Part shown: positions 33,386-41,805 of the stretch, one piece after another
Layout: the number at the start of each line of letters is the position of its first letter
Position numbering within the stretch: position 1 is the stretch's first letter
Source: Bradyrhizobium sp. sGM-13
Lineage (GTDB): Bacteria > Pseudomonadota > Alphaproteobacteria > Rhizobiales > Xanthobacteraceae
Assembly (NCBI RefSeq): GCF_018398875.1
Contig: NZ_JAGWDK010000002.1
Span: 186,001 to 250,000 of the forward strand
Length of the DNA stretch: 64,000 bases
Direction of reading: 5' to 3'
The notes under the pieces: model-generated
Databases searched by the model: none
What the model saw: only the letters and a program-made list of their open reading frames with translations
Told to the model about the DNA's origin: nothing
Position numbers and translations under genes: made by a program

Positions 33386-34924
33386 CTACGGCTGATCCTC
33401 TATGTCGTGCGCGGCCAGCGGGCCTACTGCGGGAGCGTTGAGCGGCGTCCCGTCGAATGCGAAGTGAGATCCGTGGCAGGGGCAGTCCCAACACGTCTCA
33501 AAAGAATTCCAATGCAGATGGCAGCCGATATGCGTGCAAGCGGCCGAGCGGGTATAGAGTTTGCCAGAGGAATCGCGATAGGCGGCGATCTTGCTGAGGC
33601 CGTGCCGTATGATGGCGCCGTGTCCGGCCTCTAAGTCGCTCACCGAATTTAGTTCGCCCGGCGCGAGATATTCTGCGAAATTCTTCACCGGGGTCAGGTT
33701 CTCTTTCAGGAAATTGCCGATGGCGGCAGGGGTCTTGCGTGAGGGCGCGTAGACCTCGGTCCATTTGGCGTCGCGGCCCAGAATCAATGCCGCGTTGATC
33801 ATGGCGCCCGCCACCCCGTGTGTCATGCCTTGGCCGGAATCGCCGGTGTGCACGTAGATATTCTCGCTCCCCGGATTTTTGCCGATGAAGCCCGCATAGT
33901 CGATGGTCTCGAGAACTTGCCCCGACCAGCGGTTGGTAACCTCCTGAACGTCAGGAATGAGATTGCGCGTCCAGGCTTCGAGGGCCTGAAAACGCATCTC
34001 GGCATCGTCAGCTTCACCGCTCTTGTGATCTTCACCTCCGACGATGAGATAGTCGGTCTGATCCTCGCCCGGCTGCAGCCGCACATAGTGGTAGGGATCC
34101 AGCGTGTCCCAATACAAGGCGTCCGGGATCGTCCCCTTCCGGATCGAGAATGCCATTGCATAGGTGCGATAGGGCGCCATCTTCGTATGCAAGGCAAATC
34201 GATCCACGATCGGCGAGTTCGTCGCCACGACCGCGGCCCGGGCAATGACCTTGCCGCCGCCGGTTGAGACGACCACTTTGCCATCGTCACGTTCTTCGAC
34301 GGACTCGACCACCGTGCCGGCATGGAACGTCCCGCCCTTCGCTTCAATAACCGCGGCAAGCCCCTTGAGATATTTGAGCGGATGAAACGTACCCTGCCGC
34401 GGGTAGCGCAACACGTGTTGTTGCTCGCAGTGAGAGAAGGGGACGCCGACCAGCCGATAAACGGGCGTGCCAACTTTGCGAGCGGCATCAAGCTCATCCT
34501 CGATGATTTTCGAATCCGTATTGAGCGCCTGAAAAAGATAGCCGTCGAGCCGACGGAAATCGCAATCGATGGATTCCTTCTTATGCACCGCTTCGACGCG
34601 ATCGATCGCAGCCGCCTGGCTTTCATGGAACAGACGCGAAAGCACCTCGCCGCGCAGTCGGATCATCGCCGATGTCAGATCGTCGCACAGCGAGCCGAGA
34701 TGCGCCGTGGTTCGCGCCGTCATGCCGCCGGCGATATCGCCGCGGTCGACCACAATGACCCGCGAGCCTTCGATCGCCACTTCGTAGGCGGTGGAGATTC
34801 CTGCGATGCCAGCGCCAATGACGACGACGTCGCATTCCTTGTCGCCCTGCAGCGGTGCTGCGTTGGGAGCGACCGCAACGTCCATCCACAGCGACCTGCT
34901 GCGGCGATCGGCGAAATGGCTCAT
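33386..34924 (-). CDS. FAD-dependent oxidoreductase with C-terminal Rieske domain
   Basis: A 512-residue DAO-type flavoprotein. The dinucleotide motif VVVIGAGIAGIS is near residues 35-46. The C-terminal 100 residues are a Rieske 2Fe-2S domain with ligands CTHIGCH and CPCHGSHF. Related proteins include Bacillus YhfW. The substrate is unknown; a sarcosine- or glycine-oxidase-like amine is possible. The exact EcfG promoter 37-61 bp upstream fixes the start at ATG 34924 and rejects longer starts. Cytoplasmic. Confidence 0.88.
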   Translation of the reverse strand: MSHFADRRSRSLWMDVAVAPNAAPLQGDKECDVVVIGAGIAGISTAYEVAIEGSRVIVVDRGDIAGGMTARTTAHLGSLCDDLTSAMIRLRGEVLSRLFHESQAAAIDRVEAVHKKESIDCDFRRLDGYLFQALNTDSKIIEDELDAARKVGTPVYRLVGVPFSHCEQQHVLRYPRQGTFHPLKYLKGLAAVIEAKGGTFHAGTVVESVEERDDGKVVVSTGGGKVIARAAVVATNSPIVDRFALHTKMAPYRTYAMAFSIRKGTIPDALYWDTLDPYHYVRLQPGEDQTDYLIVGGEDHKSGEADDAEMRFQALEAWTRNLIPDVQEVTNRWSGQVLETIDYAGFIGKNPGSENIYVHTGDSGQGMTHGVAGAMINAALILGRDAKWTEVYAPSRKTPAAIGNFLKENLTPVKNFAEYLAPGELNSVSDLEAGHGAIIRHGLSKIAAYRDSSGKLYTRSAACTHIGCHLHWNSFETCWDCPCHGSHFAFDGTPLNAPAVGPLAAHDIEDQP

Positions 34925-34961
34925 CCGAAAACTCGATAACCAGAAAATAGTTCGAAGGGCC

Positions 34962-34986
34962 AACGGCAGATCGACGCGTTGGTTCC
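34962..34986 (-). promoter_or_regulatory. EcfG-type general-stress promoter (exact)
   Basis: GGAAC, 16 bp, CGTT on the minus strand, 38 bp before the FAD-Rieske ATG at 34924. Confidence 0.8.
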
Positions 34987-35010
34987 CCGGCTTTGCCGCG
35001 ATCAGGCGTG

Positions 35011-35733
35011 TCACATTAGCTCGATCAGGCGTCGGGCATCGGCCGGCGCGGCGCTCTTCTGGTCATTGTCGAAGTAGACGAACACGTCGCAGCCCTGCCT
35101 TTTCCAGGACTTGATGCGACGGGCCCAACCGGCAAGGGCGGCCTCGCCATAGTGATCTCGATAACGGCCTCCGGGCCCATGCCCGCGGACGTATACGAAA
35201 TCGGCGGTGCGCTTCCACGGCGCCGGTGCGTCATGATGGTCGGAAATGCAAAGCGAGACGTTGTGCTCGCGCAGCAGCCGGATGATCCTGGGCTCGTACC
35301 AGCTCGGATGCCTGAATTCGAAGCTGTACCGGCGCTTCTTCGAGAGCAGCTTGAAGAACGAGGCAAGCCGGTCGGCGTTGGCTGGGAAATTCGGTGGTAG
35401 TTGAAACAGCACCGGTCCCGCCTTCCTGCCGAGCAGGGAGAGGCGGCTTTCGAGCAGTTCGAGGCTGTTGACCGAATTCTCCGAGAGCCGCTTCCAATGC
35501 GTGATGAATTTGGATGCCTTCCAGGCGAATACGAAATTGCTTCCCGTCTGCGCACGCCAGCCCTTAACCGCTTCCGGTGTCGGCGTCCGGTAAAACACCC
35601 CGTTCAGTTCGGTGGTCGGGAATTGACCGGCGTAAAACTGCAATTGCTCTTTGAGCGGCAGTCCCTTGGGAAAGAACGGCCCGCGCCAGGAATCGTAGTG
35701 CCAACCCGACGTGCCGATCAGGACGCGCGGCAT
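35011..35733 (-). CDS. DUF72 (YecE-like TIM-barrel) protein
   Basis: A 240-residue protein of the DUF72 family: IGTSGWHYDSWRGPFFP at the N-terminus, FQLPPNF and YSFEFRHPSW in the middle, and VYFDNDQKSAAPADA near the end. The family has a TIM-barrel fold and no settled function. It follows a small gene at 35738 by 4 bp, so the two form an operon that runs toward the FAD-Rieske gene promoter. Confidence 0.85.
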   Translation of the reverse strand: MPRVLIGTSGWHYDSWRGPFFPKGLPLKEQLQFYAGQFPTTELNGVFYRTPTPEAVKGWRAQTGSNFVFAWKASKFITHWKRLSENSVNSLELLESRLSLLGRKAGPVLFQLPPNFPANADRLASFFKLLSKKRRYSFEFRHPSWYEPRIIRLLREHNVSLCISDHHDAPAPWKRTADFVYVRGHGPGGRYRDHYGEAALAGWARRIKSWKRQGCDVFVYFDNDQKSAAPADARRLIELM

Positions 35734-35737
35734 GGCA

Positions 35738-36097
35738 TCACGACTTCACGACGACCTTGATGAAGCCGTCCTTCTCGTGCTCGCAGCAAGCGGGGTCCGG
35801 GGCCTCTTCGAGGTCGTCCAGCTCCACGAGAAAGGCCAGCAGCAGGTCTTCCTGCGGTTGCGCGGCATCCCGTGCGGCTTCCCGGTACAGGGCAATTTCG
35901 TTCTCGGTCGAGCGTCGGGCCCGGAGCCGCGCCTTACCATCCCAGAGAGGTGCACCGTTCGAGGTCAAACCGGCGATATCCTGACGCAGCCAATGCTCGT
36001 GACAAAGCTGCTGAGATTCCCGCAAGTTCTTGGCTTCGAAGGCGAGGGTTGGTCTTCCGCCAATATCAAGGGTAAAGATCGCTGGCAGCAACGTCAT
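35738..36097 (-). CDS. Small hypothetical protein in operon with DUF72 gene
   Basis: A 119-residue protein, beginning with a beta-rich segment (LLPAIFTLDIGGRPTLAFEAKN) and a helix with paired histidine-tryptophan (CHEHWLRQD), followed by an acidic region (VELDDLEEAPD). ATG 36097 is preferred over TTG 36106. Family not recognised. It is 4 bp before the DUF72 start. Confidence 0.7.
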   Translation of the reverse strand: MTLLPAIFTLDIGGRPTLAFEAKNLRESQQLCHEHWLRQDIAGLTSNGAPLWDGKARLRARRSTENEIALYREAARDAAQPQEDLLLAFLVELDDLEEAPDPACCEHEKDGFIKVVVKS

Positions 36098-36182
36098 CGA
36101 AGCCAACCCATATGTCTGATGAAGGGCTCGACGGCGCTGAATGCGCAGGACATTCCGATCCGCATCGCACTTCGCGTCAGGT

Positions 36183-36395
36183 TCATGATGGCGGCCTGAT
36201 GTTGTCCGTCAGGCGGTTCAATTCTTCTGAATCGAGCGGATCTGCAACGAATCTGATTTCGGTAGCGTTACATTTTGCGCATTCGAAGGTTCGCTTTTCG
36301 GAACGGTCGGCACCCGGGGCAACATCGGCCAGTCGCATTCGGGTCAGGCATCTGACGCAACGCGGACATTCGATGGGTAAGAGGGCGGCGAACAT
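36183..36395 (-). CDS. Small zinc-ribbon-like protein
   Basis: A 70-residue protein with two cysteine groups, CPRCVRC near residues 10-16 and CAKC near 39-42, suggesting one zinc ribbon. The remainder is charged. ATG 36395. No strong EcfG site upstream. The function is unknown; such proteins bind nucleic acid or protein. Confidence 0.65.
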   Translation of the reverse strand: MFAALLPIECPRCVRCLTRMRLADVAPGADRSEKRTFECAKCNATEIRFVADPLDSEELNRLTDNIRPPS

Positions 36396-36679
36396 TGGCT
36401 AACCTCATTGCAAGATTAACCCACCGACGAATTGTCGTCTGTCTGATCCCTAACATATGCCCTTGCGGCAACACCGAGCAAAATGCAAGAAAATTTCCTG
36501 CAGTGCGAAAAGGCGGCCGAATCCGCCGTTGGGGATCGAAGTGAGGTGCCGGGAACTATAGGGAGTATCGCTGATTGACCGTCGGGAAGGATTAGTTAAG
36601 GGCCGATTGCCTGACATGGGTCGCACGGAACGCCGGTAGCGGCGTCCGTGCGAACTGTTGAATAGCGAGGACTAGCAAG

Positions 36680-36901
36680 ATGGCGAAGAAAGCGAAGAAG
36701 CGCAAATATTCAAAGGGCGCGGCAAAGAAGGTAAGCCGTGCCATGAAGAAGCGCAAAACCGGCACGCTGAAGAGCGGCCGATCCGGCAAGAAGGTAAAGA
36801 GCAGGAAACAGGCGATCGCAATCGGCCTGTCCGAAGCTCGAAGGGAGGGCGCCAAGGTGCCCAAAAAGCGTTCGAGCAAGAAGCGTTCGAAGAAGTCCTA
36901 G
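36680..36901 (+). CDS. Lysine/arginine-rich DUF6496-type histone-like protein
   Basis: A 73-residue protein, about half lysine, arginine, serine and alanine, with repeated KKR and SKKR patterns and a short middle sequence (SRKQAIAIGLSEARREG) that is conserved in the DUF6496 family. It resembles the C-terminal tail of eukaryotic histone H1 and bacterial Hc1-like DNA-compacting proteins. Cytoplasmic and likely DNA-binding. The ATG at 36680 follows GCGAGGACTAGCAAG. No clear EcfG site. Confidence 0.75.
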   Translation: MAKKAKKRKYSKGAAKKVSRAMKKRKTGTLKSGRSGKKVKSRKQAIAIGLSEARREGAKVPKKRSSKKRSKKS

Positions 36902-36914
36902 CCCGTCACAAGCC

Positions 36915-36977
36915 CTCATCGCGAGGAGCGCCGGGTCTGCGCGCAGCGCGGACCGTTGGTGGGCCCTTCAGGATGAG
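36915..36977. repeat. Imperfect inverted repeat downstream of the DUF6496 gene
   Basis: CTCATC (36915-36920) and GATGAG (36972-36977) flank a 9-bp stem with one G-U pair and a 3-nt loop (36934-36954). The layout resembles dispersed CCTCATC...GATGAGG repeats in Bradyrhizobium. No T-tract follows. Confidence 0.5.
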
Positions 36978-37004
36978 TCGTTGAGCAGTTATTACGCGGT
37001 CGAA

Positions 37005-37160
37005 CTAGTCCGATCGGGCCAGATCGGCGGCGGGATACGCTACCATCCAGTCATCAAGCAGTTCATCCGCGGAATCGTCGAGCGCACGAAGCCGATAGCG
37101 CTCGGGATTTCGGAACGACGAGATTTTTCGGCGTCGGGGAAACGTTGGCTTTCGTGTCAT
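37005..37160 (-). CDS. Small basic protein under an EcfG promoter
   Basis: A 51-residue protein missed by ordinary length cut-offs. Its first half is basic (TRKPTFPRRRKISSFRNPER) and its second acidic with an amphipathic pattern (RALDDSADELLDDWMVAYP). The ATG at 37160 has GGAG about 12 bp upstream. An exact GGAAC-N17-CGTT promoter sits 50-75 bp before the start. Without the promoter the call would be weak. Confidence 0.55.
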   Translation of the reverse strand: MTRKPTFPRRRKISSFRNPERYRLRALDDSADELLDDWMVAYPAADLARSD

Positions 37161-37209
37161 CGGTCTGCGCCGCTCCGTCGGCATCCCCCGTCCGCGGGAC
37201 GACGATTAG

Positions 37210-37235
37210 AACGGCGAGCGGTTGACCGGGGTTCC
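37210..37235 (-). promoter_or_regulatory. EcfG-type general-stress promoter (exact, 17-bp spacing)
   Basis: GGAAC, 17 bp, CGTT on the minus strand, pointing at the small gene 37005-37160. Confidence 0.7.
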
Positions 37236-37286
37236 TGTCATCCCGCGCAAAATCGACGGGGACATCTCTACCGGCTTTTCCGCAGA

Positions 37287-37718
37287 TTAAACCTGCGCAT
37301 GCTGCCCGCCGGGACGTGAAATTCGGCTCAACGCCGCACCCGTCCCGTTGCCGCCTTGCACCAGCGCGATGTCGCCCAGCGCAATGATGCCGACGAGCCG
37401 CTTGTCGCGATTGAGCACGGGCAGGCGACGGACCTGGATGTCACCCATGTTGGCGCACACCTCGTCGAGATCCTGGTCTTCGTAGCAGTACTTGACGTCG
37501 GCCGTCATCACGTCGCCGACCCGCGCCTCGGGACCTCGGCCCATGCCGATCCCACGGATCGCGATATCGCGGTCGGAAATCATGCCGACCAGGCGTTCAT
37601 TGTCCGTTACCGGGAGCAACCCGACACCGAGCGCCGCCATGGCCTGCGCGGCGTCCTTTAACGTATCATCCGGAGTGCAAAGTTGAACCTCGGGCGTCAT
37701 CGCATCGGAAACTTTCAT
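37287..37718 (-). CDS. Two-CBS-domain protein
   Basis: A 143-residue protein made of a CBS pair: MTPEVQLCTPDDTLKDAAQAM with LVGMISDRDIAIRG, and VMTADVKYCYEDQDLDEVCANM with LVGIIALGDIAL. Such proteins bind adenine nucleotides and sense energy state. The start ATG 37718 follows GGAGAGGCTCAC. An EcfG-like promoter with TGTT as -10 lies at 37754-37778. Cytoplasmic. Confidence 0.88.
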   Translation of the reverse strand: MKVSDAMTPEVQLCTPDDTLKDAAQAMAALGVGLLPVTDNERLVGMISDRDIAIRGIGMGRGPEARVGDVMTADVKYCYEDQDLDEVCANMGDIQVRRLPVLNRDKRLVGIIALGDIALVQGGNGTGAALSRISRPGGQHAQV

Positions 37719-37753
37719 GTGAGCCTCTCCGCTTGCCGGTTCTTCACCCGCTA

Positions 37754-37778
37754 ACAGGCATGTCGGATCGCCGTTCCA
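37754..37778 (-). promoter_or_regulatory. Near-consensus EcfG-type promoter
   Basis: GGAAC, 16 bp, TGTT on the minus strand (one mismatch), 36 bp before the CBS-protein start. Confidence 0.6.
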
Positions 37779-37849
37779 GTGGGGCAAATGAAATATTCCG
37801 ACACTGGTGGGGAGACCTCAGACGAGCCCGAAGTCTCTCCTCGATTGTC

Positions 37850-38185
37850 CTACCAGCGGTCGCTGTCCACGCCGACGCCCACGCTTACGCCAGGTGCCCG
37901 GAAACCAACGCCGGCTCGCGACCCGTCGTCCCAGTCGCGATGATGATGATAGTGTCGACGCTCGATGTATCGCTCGCGCGGCGCATAGGCATATGAATCG
38001 CGAACGATCACGCGGCTGCCGCGGCGGGTGCGATAGCAGCGTCCATCATCGTCACACACCATGCGGACCTGTTGTATCAGGTCGGAGTTTTTGTATTCGC
38101 TGTCGGTATATACGTCGGAGGCATTTGCGCTGCCCGTCAGGAGCAGACCCGTGCCGGCCACCAGGCCGATTGCGATCTTCCTCAT
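37850..38185 (-). CDS. Small exported protein of unknown function
   Basis: A 111-residue protein with a Sec signal peptide (RKIAIGLVAGTGLLLTGSANA, residues about 2-22) and a mature part rich in tyrosine, histidine, arginine and glycine (RHYHHHRDW, then GVGFRAPGVSVGVGV). Two cysteines (CDDDGRC) may pair. Start ATG 38185. A GGAAC-N16-CTTT site at 38222-38246 could be a weak EcfG promoter. Confidence 0.75.
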   Translation of the reverse strand: MRKIAIGLVAGTGLLLTGSANASDVYTDSEYKNSDLIQQVRMVCDDDGRCYRTRRGSRVIVRDSYAYAPRERYIERRHYHHHRDWDDGSRAGVGFRAPGVSVGVGVDSDRW

Positions 38186-38221
38186 TAAAGTTCCTCTCGT
38201 TCGAATGCTGCCCGCGGGCTC

Positions 38222-38246
38222 AAAGCGTCGCATCCACTTTGGTTCC
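38222..38246 (-). promoter_or_regulatory. Weak EcfG-like promoter
   Basis: GGAAC, 16 bp, CTTT on the minus strand (one mismatch in the -10), 37 bp before the exported-protein start. Confidence 0.35.
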
Positions 38247-38330
38247 GGAAGCTAAGTTAATGGAGGAGAAAGTTCCGGTAGAGGCAACCAGCCAGAAATT
38301 CATGCGTTGGGCCCACATGGAGCACCGAAT

Positions 38331-38786
38331 ATGACCTCTGAAGCGAAACCTCGTATTTCTCACAACGCGCTTGTTCTCATCGGCGATGGCAAAAAGGCCC
38401 TCTTCCTCCGTAACAAAGGCACCCCGCAGCAGCTCAATTTGGAAGTCGAGCACGTGCTTGAGCAGGAAAATCCGGCGACGCGCGAACAGGGAACCGATCG
38501 TCCCGGGCGGTCCGTCCAGAGCGTCGGCGCGGCCCGAAGCGCAATGGAGCAAGCCGACTGGCATTATATCGCCGAAGAGCGGTTCGCTGGCACCATTGCC
38601 GACGCGCTCTATCGGCTTGCCCACGGCAATCATTTCGAAAAATTGGTTGTGGTCGCACCGGCGAAAGTGCTGGGCAACCTTCGACAGGCCTTTCATGCCG
38701 AAGTGACAGAGCGGATCGTAGGCGAGATTCCGAAGCAGTTAACTTCCCATCCGATACCCGATATCGAAAGGCTGATGGCAGCTTAG
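38331..38786 (+). CDS. Host-attachment family protein
   Basis: A 151-residue protein of the family named for Agrobacterium attachment proteins (protein required for attachment to host cells). Recognisable parts are VLIGDGKKALFLRNKG, FAGTIADALYRLAHGNHFEKLVVVAPAKVLGNLR and VTERIVGEIPKQLTSHPI. The fold is like archaeal release-factor/peptidyl-hydrolase domains. The family is often stress induced. ATG 38331 is used; an upstream in-frame start at 38307 is less likely. Confidence 0.85.
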   Translation: MTSEAKPRISHNALVLIGDGKKALFLRNKGTPQQLNLEVEHVLEQENPATREQGTDRPGRSVQSVGAARSAMEQADWHYIAEERFAGTIADALYRLAHGNHFEKLVVVAPAKVLGNLRQAFHAEVTERIVGEIPKQLTSHPIPDIERLMAA

Positions 38787-38846
38787 TCGCTTACGGTCCC
38801 CGCATCTCGCGGCGGCCGCAGTTCAGGTATCTTGCCTTGCTCCCGG

Positions 38847-40382
38847 TCAGGTCACCGGACCGGGGTTGAACAGCGCGAGCGCGTTGGTCAGCTTCCAGTG
38901 CTCGGCCCAGGTCTCGCGGCCGCTCGCCACGTCGAGGATCAAGCGGAATATCTCCCAGCCGACGTCCTCAATCGTCGCATCGCCGGTCGCAATGCTGCCG
39001 GCGTCGACGTCGATCAGGTCGTGCCAGCGTTGCTTCAGCTCGCTGCGGGTCGAGACCTTGATGACCGGCACGGCGGCAAGTCCATAGGGCGTGCCGCGGC
39101 CGGTGGTGAAGACATGCAGCGTCATGCCGGAGGCCAATTGCAACGTACCGCAGACAAAATCGCTTGCCGGAGTCGCAGCAAAAATCAGCCCCTTTTGGCT
39201 GACACGTTCGCCCGGCGCAAGCACGCCCGCGATCGGGCTGGTGCCGGACTTGATCACCGAGCCCATCGCCTTCTCGACGATGTTGGAGAGGCCTCCCTTC
39301 TTGTTGCCCGGCGTGGTGTTGGCGCTGCGGTCGGCTTCGCCGCCGGCGAGGTAGCGGTCATACCAGGCCATCTCGCGCACCAGCGCGTCGGCAACGTCCT
39401 GGGTCGCCGCGCGCGGCGTCAAGAGATGGATCGCGTCGCGCACCTCCGTCACTTCAGAGAACATCACGGTGGCGCCGGCGCGCACCAGCAGATCCGCAGC
39501 AAAACCCAGCGCAGGATTGGCAGTGACACCCGAGAACGCATCGCTGCCGCCGCATTGCATGCCCACAACTAGCGCCGAGGCCGGGCAGGTTTCACGGCGG
39601 CGCCGGTTCAAAATCTTGAGGCGCGCATCGGCCATCTGCACGATGTCCTCGACGATCTCGCCAAAGCCTGTGAGGCCTTCGTCCTGCATGCGCATGATTT
39701 CGTCATCGGCGCTCATGCCCTCGGGCAGCAGCAGTTCTGGCTGCAGCTTCTCGCAGCCGAGGCCAACGATCATCACCTCGCCGCCGAAATTGGGATTGCG
39801 CGCCAGGTTCTGCAGCGTGCGGATCGGTACGGCTGCGCCCGGTGCGTTGATCGCAACGCCGCAGCCATAGGCATGCGTGACCGCAACGACGTCGTCGACG
39901 TTGGGATATTTCGGCAATAGATCCTTGCGAATCCGCTCCAGTGCGAACTCGACCGTGCCGGCGACGCACTGCACGCTGGTCGAGATCGCGAGGATGTTGC
40001 GGGTGCCGACCGAACCGTCGGCATTGCGATAGCCTTCGAACGTGTAGCCTTCCAGCGGCGGCAGCCGGATCGCGCCGCCGTTCGGCCTTGGCAGATTATC
40101 GAACGAGGGCGCGTCGGGCATTTGCACCAGCGATTCCTTGACCCAGCTACCTCTCGCGATCGGCGCTGCGGCATGGCCGATGACCTCGCCGTAGCGGCGA
40201 ATGGCTTCGCCTTCTCCGATATCGGCGAGGGCAACCTTGTGGCCTTGCGGGATCTGTTCGATCAGCCGCAAACCGCACGAGAACTCAGCGCCCGGATGCA
40301 AACCTCCGCGGTTCGCGACGATCGCGACATTATCGTCCGCGTGCATGCGGATGTAGAGCGGTTTGGCGGTGACGGGCTGCAT
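38847..40382 (-). CDS. garD: Galactarate dehydratase
   Basis: A 511-residue enzyme closely matching E. coli GarD along its length: an N-terminal SAF-like domain (HADDNVAIV, then IPQGHKVAL), then the UxaA-type core with [65 protein letters not shown] and [10 protein letters not shown]. It dehydrates galactarate to 5-dehydro-4-deoxy-D-glucarate. ATG 40382 with AAGGA 6 bp upstream is preferred to a TTG at 40415. It is divergent from the YtfQ-type operon. Confidence 0.93.
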   Translation of the reverse strand: MQPVTAKPLYIRMHADDNVAIVANRGGLHPGAEFSCGLRLIEQIPQGHKVALADIGEGEAIRRYGEVIGHAAAPIARGSWVKESLVQMPDAPSFDNLPRPNGGAIRLPPLEGYTFEGYRNADGSVGTRNILAISTSVQCVAGTVEFALERIRKDLLPKYPNVDDVVAVTHAYGCGVAINAPGAAVPIRTLQNLARNPNFGGEVMIVGLGCEKLQPELLLPEGMSADDEIMRMQDEGLTGFGEIVEDIVQMADARLKILNRRRRETCPASALVVGMQCGGSDAFSGVTANPALGFAADLLVRAGATVMFSEVTEVRDAIHLLTPRAATQDVADALVREMAWYDRYLAGGEADRSANTTPGNKKGGLSNIVEKAMGSVIKSGTSPIAGVLAPGERVSQKGLIFAATPASDFVCGTLQLASGMTLHVFTTGRGTPYGLAAVPVIKVSTRSELKQRWHDLIDVDAGSIATGDATIEDVGWEIFRLILDVASGRETWAEHWKLTNALALFNPGPVT

Positions 40383-40705
40383 ATCGAATCCTTGTTCGCG
40401 AGCGGTATCAGACAACGCGTAGCTGCGCTGTGTGAGTGAGGCAAATCAAGGTCAAACCGCGCGCGTGATCAAGCAGCCCCCGGGCAAGGCGCCGGGCGGT
40501 GAGGGCGCCGGCCTCCTGTGGGGGAGCAAGTGCTCGGCTGGCGCAGCTCGGCTTGGAAACAAATAGTCAAATAATATGACTAGTCAGCAGATATCTTCCG
40601 TGAAATATTCCCGGCGCTGCCGCCAATGGATAGCGCTAGAGGTGCTTAGATACCGATTTCGGTGATGCGAGGCACCCTGACAACATTTTTGGGAGAATGC
40701 GCCTT
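40383..40705. other. Divergent intergenic region between garD and the sugar importer operon
   Basis: This 323-bp gap must hold the promoters of both directions. It includes an AT-rich inverted repeat at 40564-40586, a run of GC-rich hairpins near 40475-40530, and the GGGAGA ribosome site of the binding-protein gene at 40691-40696. No EcfG or Pho-box match was seen. Confidence 0.5.
40564..40586. promoter_or_regulatory. Candidate GntR/FCD operator
   Basis: TAGTCA, 7 bp, TGACTA, the latter continuing as the 10-bp palindrome TGACTAGTCA. It lies upstream of the importer operon that encodes an FCD-type GntR protein at 45322-46101, which may bind here. Confidence 0.5.
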
Positions 40706-41671
40706 ATGACCTCCAAAGCCCTCCTTGCGGCCACCGCCTTGGTCGCCATCACCCTCTCGCTGCCGGCAACCGCCGCTGAATTGACCGTCGGCTTCTCCCA
40801 GATCGGATCGGAATCCGGTTGGCGGGCGGCGGAAACCTCAGTCTCCAAGTCGGAGGCCGCCAAGCGCAAGGTTACGCTCAAGATCGCCGACGCCCAGCAG
40901 AAGCAGGAGAACCAGATCAAGGCGATCCGTTCCTTCATCGCCCAGGGCGTCGACGCGATCTTCCTCGCGCCGGTCGTGTCGAGTGGATGGGATGCGGTGT
41001 TGAAGGAGGCCAAGGAAGCCAAGATTCCGGTCGTGCTGCTCGACCGTGACATCGATCCGTCGGGCAAGGAGCTGTATCTCACCGCCGTCACGTCTGACAG
41101 CGTGCATGAAGGTGCGGTCGCCGGCGAATGGCTGGCGAAGACGGTAGCCGGGAAAGCATGCAACGTCGTCGAGCTGCAGGGCACGGTCGGCGCGAGCGTC
41201 GCGACCAACCGCAAGAAGGGTTTTGACAGCGTCGTCGCCAAGAACGCCAACCTCAAGGTGGTGCGCAGCCAGACCGGCGACTTCACCCGCGCCAAGGGCA
41301 AGGAGGTGATGGAAAGCTTCATCAAGGCCGAGGGCGGCGGCAAGAATATCTGCGCGGTCTATGCGCACAACGACGACATGATGGTCGGCGCGATCCAGGC
41401 GATGAAGGAGGCCGGCCTCAAGCCGGGCAAGGACATCCTCACGGTCTCTATCGATGCAGTGCCTGATATTTTCAAGGCCATCGCGGCCGGCGAGGCCAAC
41501 GCTACCGTGGAGCTGACGCCAAACATGGCGGGGCCGGCACTGGACGCCATCATGGCTTACAAGGCCAAGGGAACGGTGCCGCCGAAGTGGATCCAGACGG
41601 AATCGAAGCTCTACACGGCGGCCGACGATCCGCAGAAGATCTATGACAGCAAGAAGGGCCTCGGCTACTGA
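40706..41671 (+). CDS. ytfQ: Galactofuranose-type sugar ABC transporter substrate-binding protein
   Basis: A 321-residue periplasmic binding protein of the Peripla_BP_4 family, closest in pattern to YtfQ. The signal peptide covers about residues 1-24 (LLAATALVAITLSLPATAAE). Diagnostic pieces are VGFSQIGSESGWRAAET, VVLLDRDID and YAHNDDMMVGAIQAMKEAG. It would bind an aldohexose, perhaps galactofuranose or galactose. ATG 40706 lies 9 bp after GGGAGA and is preferred over ATG 40697, which is only 1 bp after it. Confidence 0.88.
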   Translation: MTSKALLAATALVAITLSLPATAAELTVGFSQIGSESGWRAAETSVSKSEAAKRKVTLKIADAQQKQENQIKAIRSFIAQGVDAIFLAPVVSSGWDAVLKEAKEAKIPVVLLDRDIDPSGKELYLTAVTSDSVHEGAVAGEWLAKTVAGKACNVVELQGTVGASVATNRKKGFDSVVAKNANLKVVRSQTGDFTRAKGKEVMESFIKAEGGGKNICAVYAHNDDMMVGAIQAMKEAGLKPGKDILTVSIDAVPDIFKAIAAGEANATVELTPNMAGPALDAIMAYKAKGTVPPKWIQTESKLYTAADDPQKIYDSKKGLGY

Positions 41672-41684
41672 CCGTCCGGCGTTG

Positions 41685-41720
41685 CGCCGCCGGGCTCGAG
41701 TTAGCTCCGGCCCGGCGGCG
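41685..41720 (+). terminator. Intercistronic hairpin after the YtfQ-type gene
   Basis: An 11-bp perfect stem, CGCCGCCGGGC with GCCCGGCGGCG, closes a 14-nt loop. There is no T-tract. It probably stabilises the upstream message for higher binding-protein yield. Confidence 0.65.
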
Positions 41721-41805
41721 AAAGCCTTCTCGACGAATCCGCCTCACGAGGCGCACATGCCAGGCGTTCGCGGTCGACGCGAACGTCGGTGGGAGTAATG
41801 CCGGC

